From Cyclina sinensis (Eukaryota > Mollusca > Bivalvia > Venerida > Veneridae): a stretch of 64,000 bases of DNA. The position numbers and the translations under genes are program-made. The first letter of the stretch is position 1, and the number at the start of each line of letters is the position of its first letter. This document shows, in pieces, positions 1-12,100 of the stretch. The DNA is taken from NCBI GenBank assembly GCA_012932295.1, contig JAAONU010000001.1:46163134-46227133 (forward strand), in the 5' to 3' direction. Under the pieces are notes generated by a model. That model saw only the letters and a list, made by a program, of their open reading frames with translations, did no database searches and was not told where the DNA came from.

Positions 1-1539
1 AAAACCAGTTTGAAGGTAATCAAGGTATTGATGTTTGCATTTTTACTTAAAGAGAATGCATTTGTCACTGGTCGTCGAATGTTGGGTCCTTTGTTGAAAA
101 ATGTAAACATTAAAATAATATATTTTTATTCGATTTCATTATGATTGACTTTTGTGTTTATTCCTGTTAATTAAAACAGTTATTTCTACTATTCTGTATC
201 AACAAATTTTAAAATCCTGTCAAGAAATTTCCTTTTTCACTTTCTGATAATAATAATTTAAACTCAAAATACTTAATACTTATTCCGAACGCATTTTTTT
301 CCAATAAAGTGCATCATATAGAAGTATATTTTTTTATTAAAAATGTCTTATATTACACAAACAAGTGTATGAAAACTGTAAAAAATAAAAGCATACCTCG
401 CTGTACAACAAAATACAATACACTTGTAAAACTGTACTTACCTTTAGTAATGCAATTAATCCTTCCCGCTCCGAGTGTCACGTTAATTTGACGTCAGTGT
501 ACAGGTATGGCTGAATTTACTGTGACAATTGAAATAGCATCATCTTAATTGCATTTTAATTCATTGTTTTCGTAATTGCTCATGTTTATTTATTGTTTAA
601 TTAAAATTTTGAATTTTTTCAACGCTCCTAAAGAAAAAAGAGAAACTATATGACATAGTTTTCGGAAAGAGGTAAACATTATCATTTTCATCACGTTTTC
701 TTTCCTGAATGACGTAAATAATAATTAAAAAAAGTGTATCCATCCCCGCTGTGTAATGAAGTAAAAAATATATTTAACATTTTGTTCTTTCTGTATGAAA
801 ATACTCATGATACCTGGGACCTTAATTGGGACCTTAGTTTGATTTCATATCCAAAAGAAAATTAGTAATGCAAATGGAGAAGCGGAGGATAAAAAATGTG
901 GCCCCAAAATTTCAAGTCAAGTGTGTTACCACTGGAACACTGATTTTCCTGCCATGGAAATGCTAAATGTATAACAGTTTTTTATACCTTTGCAGTGAGA
1001 GGGTGCGTTTTACACCTCTTCTTGTAAACGTTATTTGCCATTTTTACAGAAAGAACAGTTTAACATTTTAAACATATGTTTTGCTATTTTGATTATAAGG
1101 CTTAAATTGAAATCATTAACTGTCTGTTAAAGTGAGTAAGTTTTTATGACGTGTACATAAGTATGAAATGGTAAATTTCTGTCGCAAATTTGGATGATAT
1201 ATTGTGAAGAATACTGCATAATTTATGAAAGGTTATATATTTATAGTATAGTTTAAACATATTTCATTGCATGTAATTTGCACATATATTTTATATTATT
1301 CCAATTTGTTAAGCAAACGGGTTGGACCACAAATTCTACAAACACTATAAGACGGTCCATGTCTGATATTATATATTTACATTTTGTGACACACAATATA
1401 TTTTTGCAAATATTTCCGTATTTTTAAACTGAATTTCTTACTTTTTGACATATGAAACACCGTAAACTGTAATATATTGTTTTGAGAAAAAATTAGTACT
1501 GTATTCAACTACATAGATTGTAAACAAGATACAAATAAA
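1..1539. other. Intergenic, no gene recognised
   Basis: AT-rich DNA without a convincing coding exon on either strand. The one local signal is a perfect CRE-type palindrome TGACGTCA at 489-496. Reading the minus strand, it lies just upstream of a donor-like AG|GTAAGTAC at about 434-442. This could be a small 5' exon of a gene lying further left, but nothing else supports it. Confidence 0.6.
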
Positions 1540-1542
1540 GCT

Positions 1543-1575
<33 letters not shown>

Positions 1576-1576
1576 C
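1540..1576. repeat. Compound (CT)n-(CA)n microsatellite
   Basis: A run of CT dinucleotides at 1540-1556 is followed by a run of CA dinucleotides at about 1558-1576. Confidence 0.9.
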
Positions 1577-1775
1577 TGTCCCAGACAAAAATTAAATGAG
1601 TTTATTTTAGTTTATCGCGCATGACAAGACACCCTAAAAATACGAAAATCTATTAGAAGCGACTAGTGTCACGGATATATTCAATTACAATTAAAAAAAC
1701 TGTCTACTCGTCACTTAAATGATCTTTGCCAAGCAGTAAATATTGTGCAGATAACGGATATATTTACGAGCCTTA

Positions 1776-4010
1776 TTAAAAGGTTTGCCTCGTTGACTTA
1801 AAAATAAAGGACATTGAAAAAAAAGAGAAATGTTCTACATCTCCTGTTTCACACCAACATATACAAGAGCCAACATTTTTTAAATGATAACTATATTGAA
1901 CAAATCTGAGGCAGCTGCGTGCATTTCTTAGTTTAGTGTTCCAGAAATAACATATTTTGATTTTGGGCATTAGCATTAGATATAAAGAAAATTGCTTTAG
2001 TTTTGTTTGGATTAAAATCTATAATACAAGTTTTCAACCAGTTATCTATCATTACTAAGTCATGGTTGAGCTTTTTTTTAAAATCAGTCATGATAAGTGG
2101 TACATCTTAATGCAGTGTCATCTGAAAACAGTTGCGCAATACTTATCAAGTTATTAGCTGTATCATTCACGTTAATAAAGAAAAGAAGTCTTTTGGCCGC
2201 ACCTTGAGTGACACCTGCCTTAATAATTCCAGTGTCTGAAAGCAATAATTACCTTTGGTCTTCTCTATGAAAGATAACTACTTAACCAGTCTAGTAAAAT
2301 ACCACTAACTGCATTTTGTATTAATTTATACAAAGACCGTTATGCAAGACCTGGTCAAACGCTTTTGATATATCACAAAAACAATACAGGTGATTAATTT
2401 CTATCAAATGACACTGCAATTTGGTTGTATATATCAATAAGTTAAAACAACACTGTCGAGTGTGTCCACTCAAAAACCCTGATTGTTTATTATGACATTA
2501 TTTGAAATAAGATAATGATAGATATATTTGAGTACTACTCGTTCCATTACTTTTTCAACACAATTTAATAAATAGGTCTATAATTACTAGTAAGACTCTT
2601 AGACTAAAATCATTCTTCTAAAATAAAGTTATAACAAATTGCTAATTTCACTCATTTGTGAAATTTTCTGGGAAGAAAGATTAATTAAACATCAAATATA
2701 AAGGCAGACTTAATGTGAGAGGTATCTTTTTAAGAACTTTGTGGCTAATCATGCTTTCCCCATCTGCTTTATTTGGATCTAATATTTTGATAACATCATG
2801 TATTTCTTGTTCATTGATTTGAATTGTTGACAAAATAACGTTACACTTACAACAAATTCTGGCAAAGTTGCATTAGACTCGACAATTTGAGAAATAGAAA
2901 TAAAGTTGTTGAACAGACAATTTGCCCTTTCCCTGTCTGTAAAACAATACGATTCCTCTCCATTACTGAGAGTATTTTGCAAAGAAAGGACTTGTTTCCG
3001 AATTCCTTTGGGTCTCCACCAACTGACGTAACATTTTCCATTATATTTAGGATATGATGAACAAAAATATTAAACATAAGTTTCAAGTTTAGCGTGCTTC
3101 ACTAAGTTATTTATTTTCTTTCTCAGTTTTCTTTAAACATGCCAATGATTTATGTTTTCTGTTTTCAAAGTCTGCTCTTTGGGTGGCTCGTTTTCTGGAA
3201 CATTTTCTTATTTCTGAATCATACTATGGTTTATCTGAAGAATTAAAAGTTACCTACTCTCCTAAATATGTTTGATCATAAGATTATTCAACATTTCTTT
3301 AAAAAAATTTCACAACTTCATTTATCTCTGAATAATTTAAACATTGCCAATTCAAATTATTCATGTCCTTAAAAGCTTCATAACTACCTTGATCATTTAA
3401 CCAGACTTTTCTTTTTAAAACACATGGTCTCGTACCATCTGTTTTAATATATGAAGAGGTTGCTTTATGGTCACTTAAATCACTAGGAACAGAAATAACA
3501 TCGCTAAAATTTAAGGAATCAGATAATAAAACTGGGTCTAAAAGGGATGACGACGATGCTGCTTCTCTTGTTGGATGACGTGTAACATTGGTAATGTTAT
3601 AAAATAAGCAAACACGTTTGCAAGTTGCTTATTTCCTTCAACTGATCCGCATTTACATGTTCAAGTAAAATCAGATGTGGATTAAATCAAGAGCTCTTTC
3701 TGTTAATATTGAGAAATTTTCCCAGAATGATACATTTGAGTTAGGAGGACGATAAAAGCAACAAACTAGAAAATTATCACGTTTCGACATAACTTCAATT
3801 ACAATTGCATTTACTGCTGATCGCTTTAAATTTAGAAGTTTTTTCGTAAAAAGTGTTTTAGAAACATAAATTATTATGTCACTGATATGAGACGATGTTT
3901 TCTTTTTATGAATACTATTACAAAAACCATAATTTCCAAATCAATCTTCAAGGATTTACATGCGTTTCCGTAAAGCACAAAGTTACGGACTTCCGTTAGA
4001 GCCATTTTAA
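1776..4010 (-). mobile_element. Decayed non-LTR retrotransposon (endonuclease + reverse transcriptase), minus strand
   Basis: Reading the minus strand from high to low coordinates gives the domain order of a Jockey/CR1/L2-type ORF2, broken by many stops and frameshifts. An AP-endonuclease block with YRPPNS lies near 3730-3760. A linker and start of the reverse transcriptase follow near 2780-3080. The RT finger/palm motif CDISKAFDQV is near 2350-2390, a TQGA block near 2200, and FSDDTAL (the FADD catalytic box) near 2115-2140. A C-terminal zinc-knuckle-like segment at 1776-1976 carries NTKLRNARS and GDVEHFSFF. The element is inactive. The family assignment beyond 'non-LTR with APE endonuclease' is inferred from these motifs. 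No target-site duplication or poly(A) tail was found, so the ends are approximate. Confidence 0.8.
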
Positions 4011-4025
4011 ATTGTAATATTCGCT

Positions 4026-4520
4026 CTTAGAGGTCGACACATGACATTTAAAGAGGCGCACGATACGATATATGACAATTCAACACGACGTATGACAATG
4101 CGTTACGACACATTATGAAGAAAAATATTGCATATTTTGACCTACCATGGACAGCCACATTAACAAGTTAATATCAAGTGTCGTGTGGCATTGTCATTTG
4201 TCTTATCGCATTGTCATGTATCGTATCAAGCATCGCGGCTTATTGTCATACGTCGCATCAAGTGTGGCATCTTAATATCATGAGTCAACTTAGGAAGGCG
4301 ACATATGACATTTGATACGAAATTTGACAATGCGATGCGACACATGACAATGCGACGCGACATTTGATATTATATTCAGCAAATATCGTGCAATTGTCTG
4401 GCGTCGAGTTTTATTTTTCAGCCACGACACTAGACATATAAGCGACACTACTACACAATACGACATTATATCGTTATAATACATCATATCAAGCAAATGT
4501 CGCGCGATTATCATGTATCT
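4026..4520. repeat. Degenerate short-period repeat based on TGTCATGTGTCGCATT
   Basis: About 0.5 kb is built from variants of a roughly 20-base word containing GACAATGCGACGCGACA or its reverse complement. Orientation switches twice: 'gacaatgcg' forms at about 4030-4115, the complementary 'cattgtcat' forms at about 4165-4275, and 'gacaatgcg' forms again at about 4290-4510. It lies between the retrotransposon relic and the inverted repeat cluster. There is no coding signal. Confidence 0.7.
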
Positions 4521-4559
4521 ACCGGTGTACTAGTTAAAATTTCATTGAAAACATCCGCT

Positions 4560-6990
4560 ACAGACTCATATACAATTTCCGTTAAAATGTTTCCAGAAGC
4601 ATCGGTAGACCCGGACTGAGACCAGTCTCGTTCGCTAGCCAGGGGAACGGGTTGTTCATCGGTGTATCACACTGGCCTATAGCTGTTCAAACTGCTAGGA
4701 CAGAGCGTGGTAAAGTATGTGCCAAACGCGCATTTTCTTCTATTTTACGCTGTTCTCCTATATAGAGCATATAGTAGAGGCAACGAGTTCGAATCCCGGT
4801 AAAGGTGCGGGTTTTTTTGGGCTCGGGCTTGCAACTATGGAACGCCGAGACGAGAACACGGAGCAACGTCACTGGCGTTTGAAAAGCGGTTTTCAGGAGA
4901 CTAGACGAGGCTGGCTCCCCAGTGGTTAAGTAGATAAGGTCGGAGAGTAGGGATCGAGTCCCGGTAAATGTGTGAAATTTGTTCTTCTTGTTTTCATGTT
5001 CCTAAGCATGAGTCTAGTCGTTTCAGGTGCTTTGAAGGATCGGGCTTGCAACTATGGAACTTCGAGACGAGATCACGGAGCAATGTCGCTGGCCTATGTA
5101 GAGCGGTTTTTAGGAAAATGGATGCGCCTGGCTCCCAAGAGGTAAGTAGTTAAGGTCGCAGAGTAGCGGCATTCGCTAGACAGACGTCCCAGCTACACGA
5201 CGGTGTATCAAACTTGCCTAAGTGGGGTGGCATCGCTTAGCTACAGCGTGCACACGTACGTCAGTTTGCTTTCTATGCGTATAAGGAAGTTGACCGGGTA
5301 GGTGTATGTAGCCTGGTCAAGCCCGGGAGGACATCGGGACCGTGTGTTTGGGCTGTTGATCGGTTTCGAACCAATTGAGGCGTGGTGCTCGAAACACAGA
5401 CGTGTGTGAGGCGAACTAGTGTAAATGACTATGAAAAACGTATTTGCGCGACGGTGTTTTCTCAAAGTCTTAGGGGCTTGGGCTCGGCATTGGTACAATT
5501 GCCCAGGCTGAGATGAGTCTCGTTCGCTAGCTATGCGCACTGGCTGTCCATCGGTGTATCGCACTGGTCGATAGCTGTTTAAACTGCTAGAGCAGAGCGT
5601 GGCAAAGTGTGCGCCAAACGCGCATTTTATTCTATTTTACGCTGAACTCCTATATAGAGGATATACTAGTAGGAGAGGCCAGGGGCTTGAGTCCCGGTTA
5701 AGTGTATTATGATTATTCAGGTTTTGAGGCGAGGTGCCCGAAATAGGGACGTATCTGTGTGACGCACTAGTGAAAATACTATTTGCACAAGGGGTTTTCT
5801 CAAGGTCTGTGAGGCTTAGGCTCGGCACTGGTACACCTGCCCGAACTGAGATAAGTTCCGTTCGCTAGCCAGGGGAACGGGCTGTCCATCGGTGTATAGT
5901 ACTGGCATGTAGCTGTTCAAACTGCTGGGGCAGAGCGTGGCAAAGTTTTTGCCAAACGCGAATTTGACACCTTTACAAGGAATCGAACCCGTGACCACTT
6001 CTATATGCTTTATAGCTAATGTCGCTACTCTATGACCTAATCTATTAACAAAATGGAGCAAGCGGCGTCAATTCTCCTGAAAACCGCTCTCCAAAGGCCG
6101 GAGACATTGCTACGTGTTCTCGCCTCGGCGTTCCATAGTTGCAAGCCCGAGCCCCTCAAAGAACCTGAAACGGCCAGACTCATGCTTAGGAGCATGAAAA
6201 CAAGAAGAGAAAAAATTCAAACATTTTCCAGGACTCGAACCCGTCACCACTGCTAAATACTCTATATAGGAGTACAGGGTAAATTAGAATAAAATGCGCG
6301 TTTGGCGCACAATTTGACACGCTATGCCCATGCAGTTTGAACAGCTACAGGCCAGTGCGATACACCGATGGACAGACAATTTTCATGACTAGCGAAAGAG
6401 ACTGGTCTCAACACGGGTCAGTCCGTCGTGCAAATACGTTTTTCATACGCATTTACACTAGTTCGTTACACAGACACGTCCCTGCTTCGGGCACCACGCC
6501 TCAAAACACGAAGCAATCGGTTCGAAACTGAGCCAAGGCCCAAACACACGGCCCCGATGTCCTCTCAGGCTCGACCGGGCTACATACCCCTAACCGGTCC
6601 ACTTCCGTTTACGCACAGAAGGCATACTGACGTTCGTATGCACGCTGTAGCTCAGCGAAATCACTTAGGCGACTTTGAAACACCGTCATGTAGCTGGGAC
6701 GTCTGCTTAGCGAATGCTCTACTCCCCGACCGTATCTTCTTACCACTGGGGAGCCAGCCTCGTCTATTCTCCTGAAAACCGCTTACCAAACGCCAGTGAC
6801 GTTGCTCCGTGTTCTCGTCTCGGCGTTCCATAGTTGCAAGCCCGAGCCCCTAATATCACCTGAAACGACTAGACTTATGAACATGAAAACTAGAAGAAAA
6901 TATTTCACATATTTACCGGGACTCGATCCCGAAGCCACTCCTATATGCTATATATAGGAGAACGGGGTAAAAAAGAAGAAAATGCGCGAT
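4560..6990. repeat. Large imperfect inverted duplication with tRNA-like B boxes
   Basis: The segments at about 4816-5620 on the plus strand reappear in the same order on the minus strand between about 6890 and 6290. Shared blocks include 'gggcttgcaactatggaac' (4826, 5044; reverse near 6130 and 6830), 'catcggtgtatc' (4659, 5550; reverse near 6360), 'gccaaacgcgcatttt' (4721, 5612; reverse near 6295), and the stretch at 5165-5455, mirrored at 6430-6735. Several blocks contain pol III B-box-like GTTCGAATCCCGG (4787, 4951, 5690; reverse near 5978, 6228, 6910). One block at 4905-4965 reads like a full tRNA-derived SINE head, with a 'ggctccccagtggttaag' A-box region and a B box. The arms are diverged, with internal repeats. 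Confidence 0.75.
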
Positions 6991-7444
6991 TGAAATCAGT
7001 AACGTGTGCATGTTGCATATGCTTTTGCAAGAAAATGATAACTTTTTACATGGTAGGGAAGTGGAAGAGTAAACATAAACATACCACATAGGAATTTATT
7101 TGATTCGCTCAGAGCTTATTAGACGAGCAGCTTGGCGAATGCCAGTCTATTTTTAATTGTGTTTCATCATCTGTGACTCGTTTGGTTGTTTAAATAACAC
7201 TCCTTCATTGGGCGTTGTATATTTTCTCGAATCGTCACTTTGTCGCCATTGTTAGGATTTGGTATGACAGCGAACCTTTGATCCTGGAACGGGGTAATTT
7301 ATTTCACTGAATATCAAATCACTCAGTATTACAGTCACAAACGAATAAATGTATCATCAACTGCTTGCTATAGCTATATGTACCCATCATATCGCCATAT
7401 CATTTTTACCTTTTTTTTATCTCCCGCCGAATGTCGAGGGATAT

Positions 7445-7930
7445 TGTTTAGGCGTTGTCCATCCGTCACTTTTTGTCCGTCCAGAGCCATGAGTCCTTAA
7501 AATTTTCATGGATCAAGTTGTCACTTTGTGGGATATTAAATAGAATTAAGGAAAGATGCATGTCAGTTGTCGTCATTACTTACAAACTTATAGCTGAGTT
7601 ATGGCCCTCTGTTTTACAAATTAAGGCAGCATGTCTGTCCCGAGCCATACCTCAGTAACCAGAAGACGGAATTTAATTACACTCAACACGATAAAATAAG
7701 TAGCACCAGAGATATGGTCCTTTCACGAATTTACTCTATCGTTTATAAGGCATAAAGACATTAAGAGAAAGCATTATCATGTCACAAAATCAGTATAGGA
7801 TTGTGCAGGCAAACAATTTGGTCAGTAATACCTGAGTTATGGGCCTTCGATTGGTGTACCTACCATTAAGAAGGCATATACACACTAAGGGAAAAACTTC
7901 TTTAAAATCTTTTTCCACAAGGCCTTTAGC
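7445..7930 (+). repeat. Dispersed repeat, copy 1 ('ggcgttgtcc...tccgtcac' family)
   Basis: Shares ordered blocks with 21832-22240: 'ggcgttgtcc.tccgtcac' at the start, then a block near 'gtcagttg', then 'acttata.ctgag', then 'ggcagcatgtc.gtcc'. No open reading frame or terminal repeat was found, so its class is unknown. Confidence 0.6.
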
Positions 7931-8732
7931 AAACTTTGGTATGTAACATCCGTTTATGATTATGTATCAACCAAATGTAGAGTAAAATGAAAATGAGTGT
8001 GTGAAAACGAAAAACCTCTACAATGATTTTTTGAGCGAGTCTTTTCTTTATAAACTTATATCTAAAATATTTTTCAAAGGAGAATCAATTTCACGTTGAA
8101 TGGTTCAGATACATTCTACACATATCAACTTTATTGTTGTATGTGTGTTAAGACTGAAAAAAGAATGCTTATGTTTTCTTTAAACAAATTAATTTTATTG
8201 TCGTTAGTTTTAAGTTGCATAGTTGAGAGTATACAGTCTTCAATACAAAAATACATTTACGCAGAAGTGAGGTTTCCATGTTATTTTATTTCTGCTTTAA
8301 TAGGTTGTAGATGAACTGCTTGGCAAAGCATTTATGTATATTGCATTGCTGAGCGTTTTGTATTTTAATTTTTATTTTGCAGTGCCGATGTCGTTTACGG
8401 CTTTGCCTTTAGCACTTTGTGGTTTGTCACTGATGATTTTTTTGCACCACTTACATTGAAGCACGATGTATAAGTTGCAAAGTTTCATTCTTTACAGTTT
8501 TTCATTCATAATTTTAATGGTTTGCACGTATGCATTTTTAAAACATGTATTTTAAACATGTAGTAGGAAAATTTACCACAGTTCGTGAAATAGTTTTATT
8601 TCTGTGAACCCCTCCATAGTCCCGCACGTTTACAAAGCGTCATAACTCATTATACAGTTACGACGAAGCACGTTACATGATAGTAAAACAAAATAAAAAC
8701 AACTTCAGCGAATTCGAAGTATTTAGAGCTGT

Positions 8733-8886
8733 TTAAAGGTAGAGATGTGTTTAAAGGTAGAGCTAGGTAGAGCTGTGTTTAAAGGTAGAGCTGTTTAAAG
8801 GTAGAGCTCTGTTTAAAGCTGTGTTTAAAGGTAGAGCTGAGTTTAAAGGTAGAGCTGTGTTTAAAGGTAGAGCTGTGTTTAAAGGC
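8733..8886. repeat. 18-bp minisatellite
   Basis: About eight copies, some shortened, of the 18-base unit TTTAAAGGTAGAGCTGTG. It begins 3' of SLC22 gene A (which runs on the minus strand), roughly 250 bases beyond its stop codon. Confidence 0.85.
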
Positions 8887-9131
8887 AGGATTTCTCTGAT
8901 ACCTTATTATAACCGTTTATAGTCATATGACTGATATATTTTCGTCAGAGGATGCAGGTCAATGCCTTAAAAACTTAAACAAGGTGCAGTAAGTAATAAA
9001 ACATGAAACGTGCTGTATGCGTAACGAAAGGACTTTACAAAACTTTCATAAAGCAGAATGATTAAAACTGAAATAGTCTGAATTCGATTTCAGTATGTTG
9101 CATGTAAAACGGTGGTCCTCTATAACAAAAC

Positions 9132-9137
9132 TTTATT
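9132..9137 (-). terminator. Polyadenylation signal AATAAA of SLC22 gene A
   Basis: AATAAA on the minus strand, only about 5 bases after the stop codon at 9143-9145. This implies a very short 3' UTR if used. Confidence 0.6.
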
Positions 9138-9142
9138 TCAGG

Positions 9143-12100
9143 TTAAAAGCTCCTCTGCCTGGTGTGTGCCTGTGCAAATATTTGAGTCGGATAAAGTTTA
9201 TCGCTTAAGTTCGAACCACGTGTTTCTGGTAGGAAGAGTTGCGAAATAATGCATAGCATTGCGATCCCTCCACACACAAAAAACAACAATCCGGGAACAA
9301 AGGTATTCTGAAAATATTTTTTACAGCTATAAAATGTTAGCACAGTAGAACCTTTTTTTTCAACCTCAGGAGCGCAACATTCAATACAAAAGGTTCAATA
9401 GTCTATGCAGCATAAACTTAAGACTTATGAGGTTGAATGCTTTTTCTTTATTTGAATAGGATTAGAATGTAACCCCATATTGTAAATGTATTTTCATTTT
9501 TACAGTACTTAAATCTTGTCTGCTCACAGATGTCATCTTGTCATTTGCAATGCAATACGGTATTAATTTGCTCTTACCAAATAAACAAACTGAGGTCCAA
9601 ACACTGCACCAAGCCGAGCGGTAACACTCAGACAGCCGTAACCAATATTTCTATGATTATGAAAAAAAATGAATACATTTACATTTTAAACGAAGTCTTA
9701 ATCCGTGCTGGTAAACAATTTGGTAGACAACACATTAACCAAACTATGATATCTTAGCATGCGTTATAATTTACTTGATTGCAATATGCTTATTCAGTTT
9801 CTCCCAAGAGGAAAATGTTGATTTGTTGTTGTTTATCAATGTAACTGTCAAATTCAACTTTGACCGATCAGTCAAGCTCAAACCGAAACAAGACATGAAT
9901 CCCGAATGTATGTGAAAAATTAGTCTTATACCGTAAACAGCGCAATAAAACTGGCTTGACAATTTGCAGGCGCCCTGCATGGAAACAATAATTTTTGTAC
10001 ACAAACGGCATTGTTAATTATTTTAATTTGAAAAAGGTGCACTAAAATAAGAACAGTTAATAAGAACCATATTTTAAAAATTCTGTTCAATTAAATATCC
10101 ACTTCTGCTATAGATAAAGTCGGATCTAGATAGACAAGACGAACCATCAAATTGTTTTGTCCTTGGCGTTTGTTATAATTAGCATTTCATTGAAGATTAA
10201 GTAACCCAAATGATAAGTGTACCTACCTGATAACAGTAGGGTACATCTCGATTGTTATAGTCTGTATTGGTCCCCACGCTGTGGTTATAGCCACATTGGC
10301 CAATATTGCAAACACATTGGTTAAAATGTCACGGTTTTTGAAATCTGAAAAAAGCTATTCAAATTAAATGATGAATAAGTTCAGCGTATATATTTAATTG
10401 TACATCAATTGAAACTAATGGAATCGTTTTGTTTTTTGTTGTTTTTTTAGTAATTATATTATGTAAATCAGAAGGCACAAGGGAGAATAGGCAGATAAAA
10501 ATCGGATTTTTATTCATGCCTCTTTTCTCCTTTGATATGTGATTGAAAATATTGTTCACATTTACCCCGCCAGTTGGTGATAAGGAAAATTTATCGAAGC
10601 AAACTACCAAATGTTTCAGTGTGGCCATGATTAAGGATATAATAGCATTCGAAATATAAATAAATAAAGTTATTTCATTCAAATTCAAATAAAAAATTAT
10701 GTTTAAAAAAAAATGGACTACAGTGGTAAAAAACCCAAGCTGTACAGTCAAAGGTCCCTTACAGAATAGAGTACTCTTAATGGAAGAGAAACTGCTTGAT
10801 TTTGCGTACGTAAAATTGCAAAAATGAGTGGAAAGACGGCGTGATAAAACAGGATGACAGAGAAATTACAGAAAAGGTTCAGACCTGAAGAGTGAGTGTT
10901 GATGGAGATATTTGTTTAATTTCAGGTAAAAAGACTGATAGGGATCTCATGATTGGAAGAGAGGTATTAGGAAGAGATTCCATCCGATGTTGTGGATTCA
11001 GAACCGGTGAGGGAAAATAGTTAGAAAATTCAAAGATGAAAGAAAGAAGTAGGAAACCTGGATGTCAGGAAAGGAGATAAAAAATACTAGTTATGAATGC
11101 TATGACAAGAGATTAGACCAAAAAAGTAAATGAGGCAGGATCCAACCGTGTAGAAGCATGAAGATAAGTAATCAGAAATCCATAACGGAAGTCTAGACTA
11201 AAAATCAGACAGAGCTTTAAAAGGAAAGGGATGTGTCCATTTCTTCAACATCGTCAATTATCGCGATGATGACTGTCGAAAACCTTATTTGGAACATGTA
11301 TATTTCTGAGGCCAGGAGTCACAAAATACCAGCCACTGAGACGCAACAGTATGGGAAACGACAAGCATGTGAACGATGCGTAAGAATACATACTGTCTAA
11401 ATAAAGCTAACCACGCCAAATTTATCTGGTCATTCATTATCAATAAGTAAGATAGAATGAAAATGTTTAATTACCTATACACTGTACAACACCAACCACA
11501 AAGCCGCAGATGGCAACACCAGCAAAACAAATTATAGACGTGAGCTTACGACCTATTCTTTAAATGGAACAAATAGAATTAGAAAGCTTTACAAATGCAA
11601 TCCTCTGCATGAACAAATCTCATCGATAATATACTAAGAAAATAGTTCTATGCACAAATCAGTCAAGGAACATTTAAAATTAGATCCTTCTTGCATTTTA
11701 CTTCATTATTTTTTTTTCACTTTTAACAGAAAAAGTTGATGTCTCACCTATTTTGCAGACGAAGTGATATAAGCTTAGATGGAATTGAGAAAAGGCTAAA
11801 CAAGAAAAGATTTAGGTATATGTTTCCGGCGAAGGCCTTGATAGCGAAGCTGATGCCGTAATAAACCAACCCAAGTGCAAACCTGAAATATTGCAAGTTC
11901 TTACTATTGATAAGTTACTGACCAATTAATATTAAAGTAAGTACAGATCACAAAGTAAAAAAAATAAAGTCTTCAGATCAAATGTCGTTAATATAAACAT
12001 ACTTAAGTGAAACAATAGTAAATATAGATGAACTAACATTCATTTAAGTGCGAGTATGTTTTACCTCTTTTATATCTTCTGCCTACGAATAAAGCAGCTC

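Larger units (their letters stand above)
6991..9131. other. Intergenic between inverted duplication and SLC22 gene A
   Basis: No gene is seen. It holds a dispersed repeat copy (7445-7930) and an 18-bp minisatellite (8733-8886). The remainder is AT-rich unique-looking sequence. Confidence 0.6.

Noticed and set aside
5241..6775. Frames of about 107 and 115 codons in the inverted duplication
   Set aside because: They lie across repeated non-coding blocks, with different frames in each copy and no domain.
10359..10751. 130-codon hydrophobic frame on the minus strand
   Set aside because: Lies in intron 5 of SLC22 gene A, AT-driven composition, no recognisable domain.
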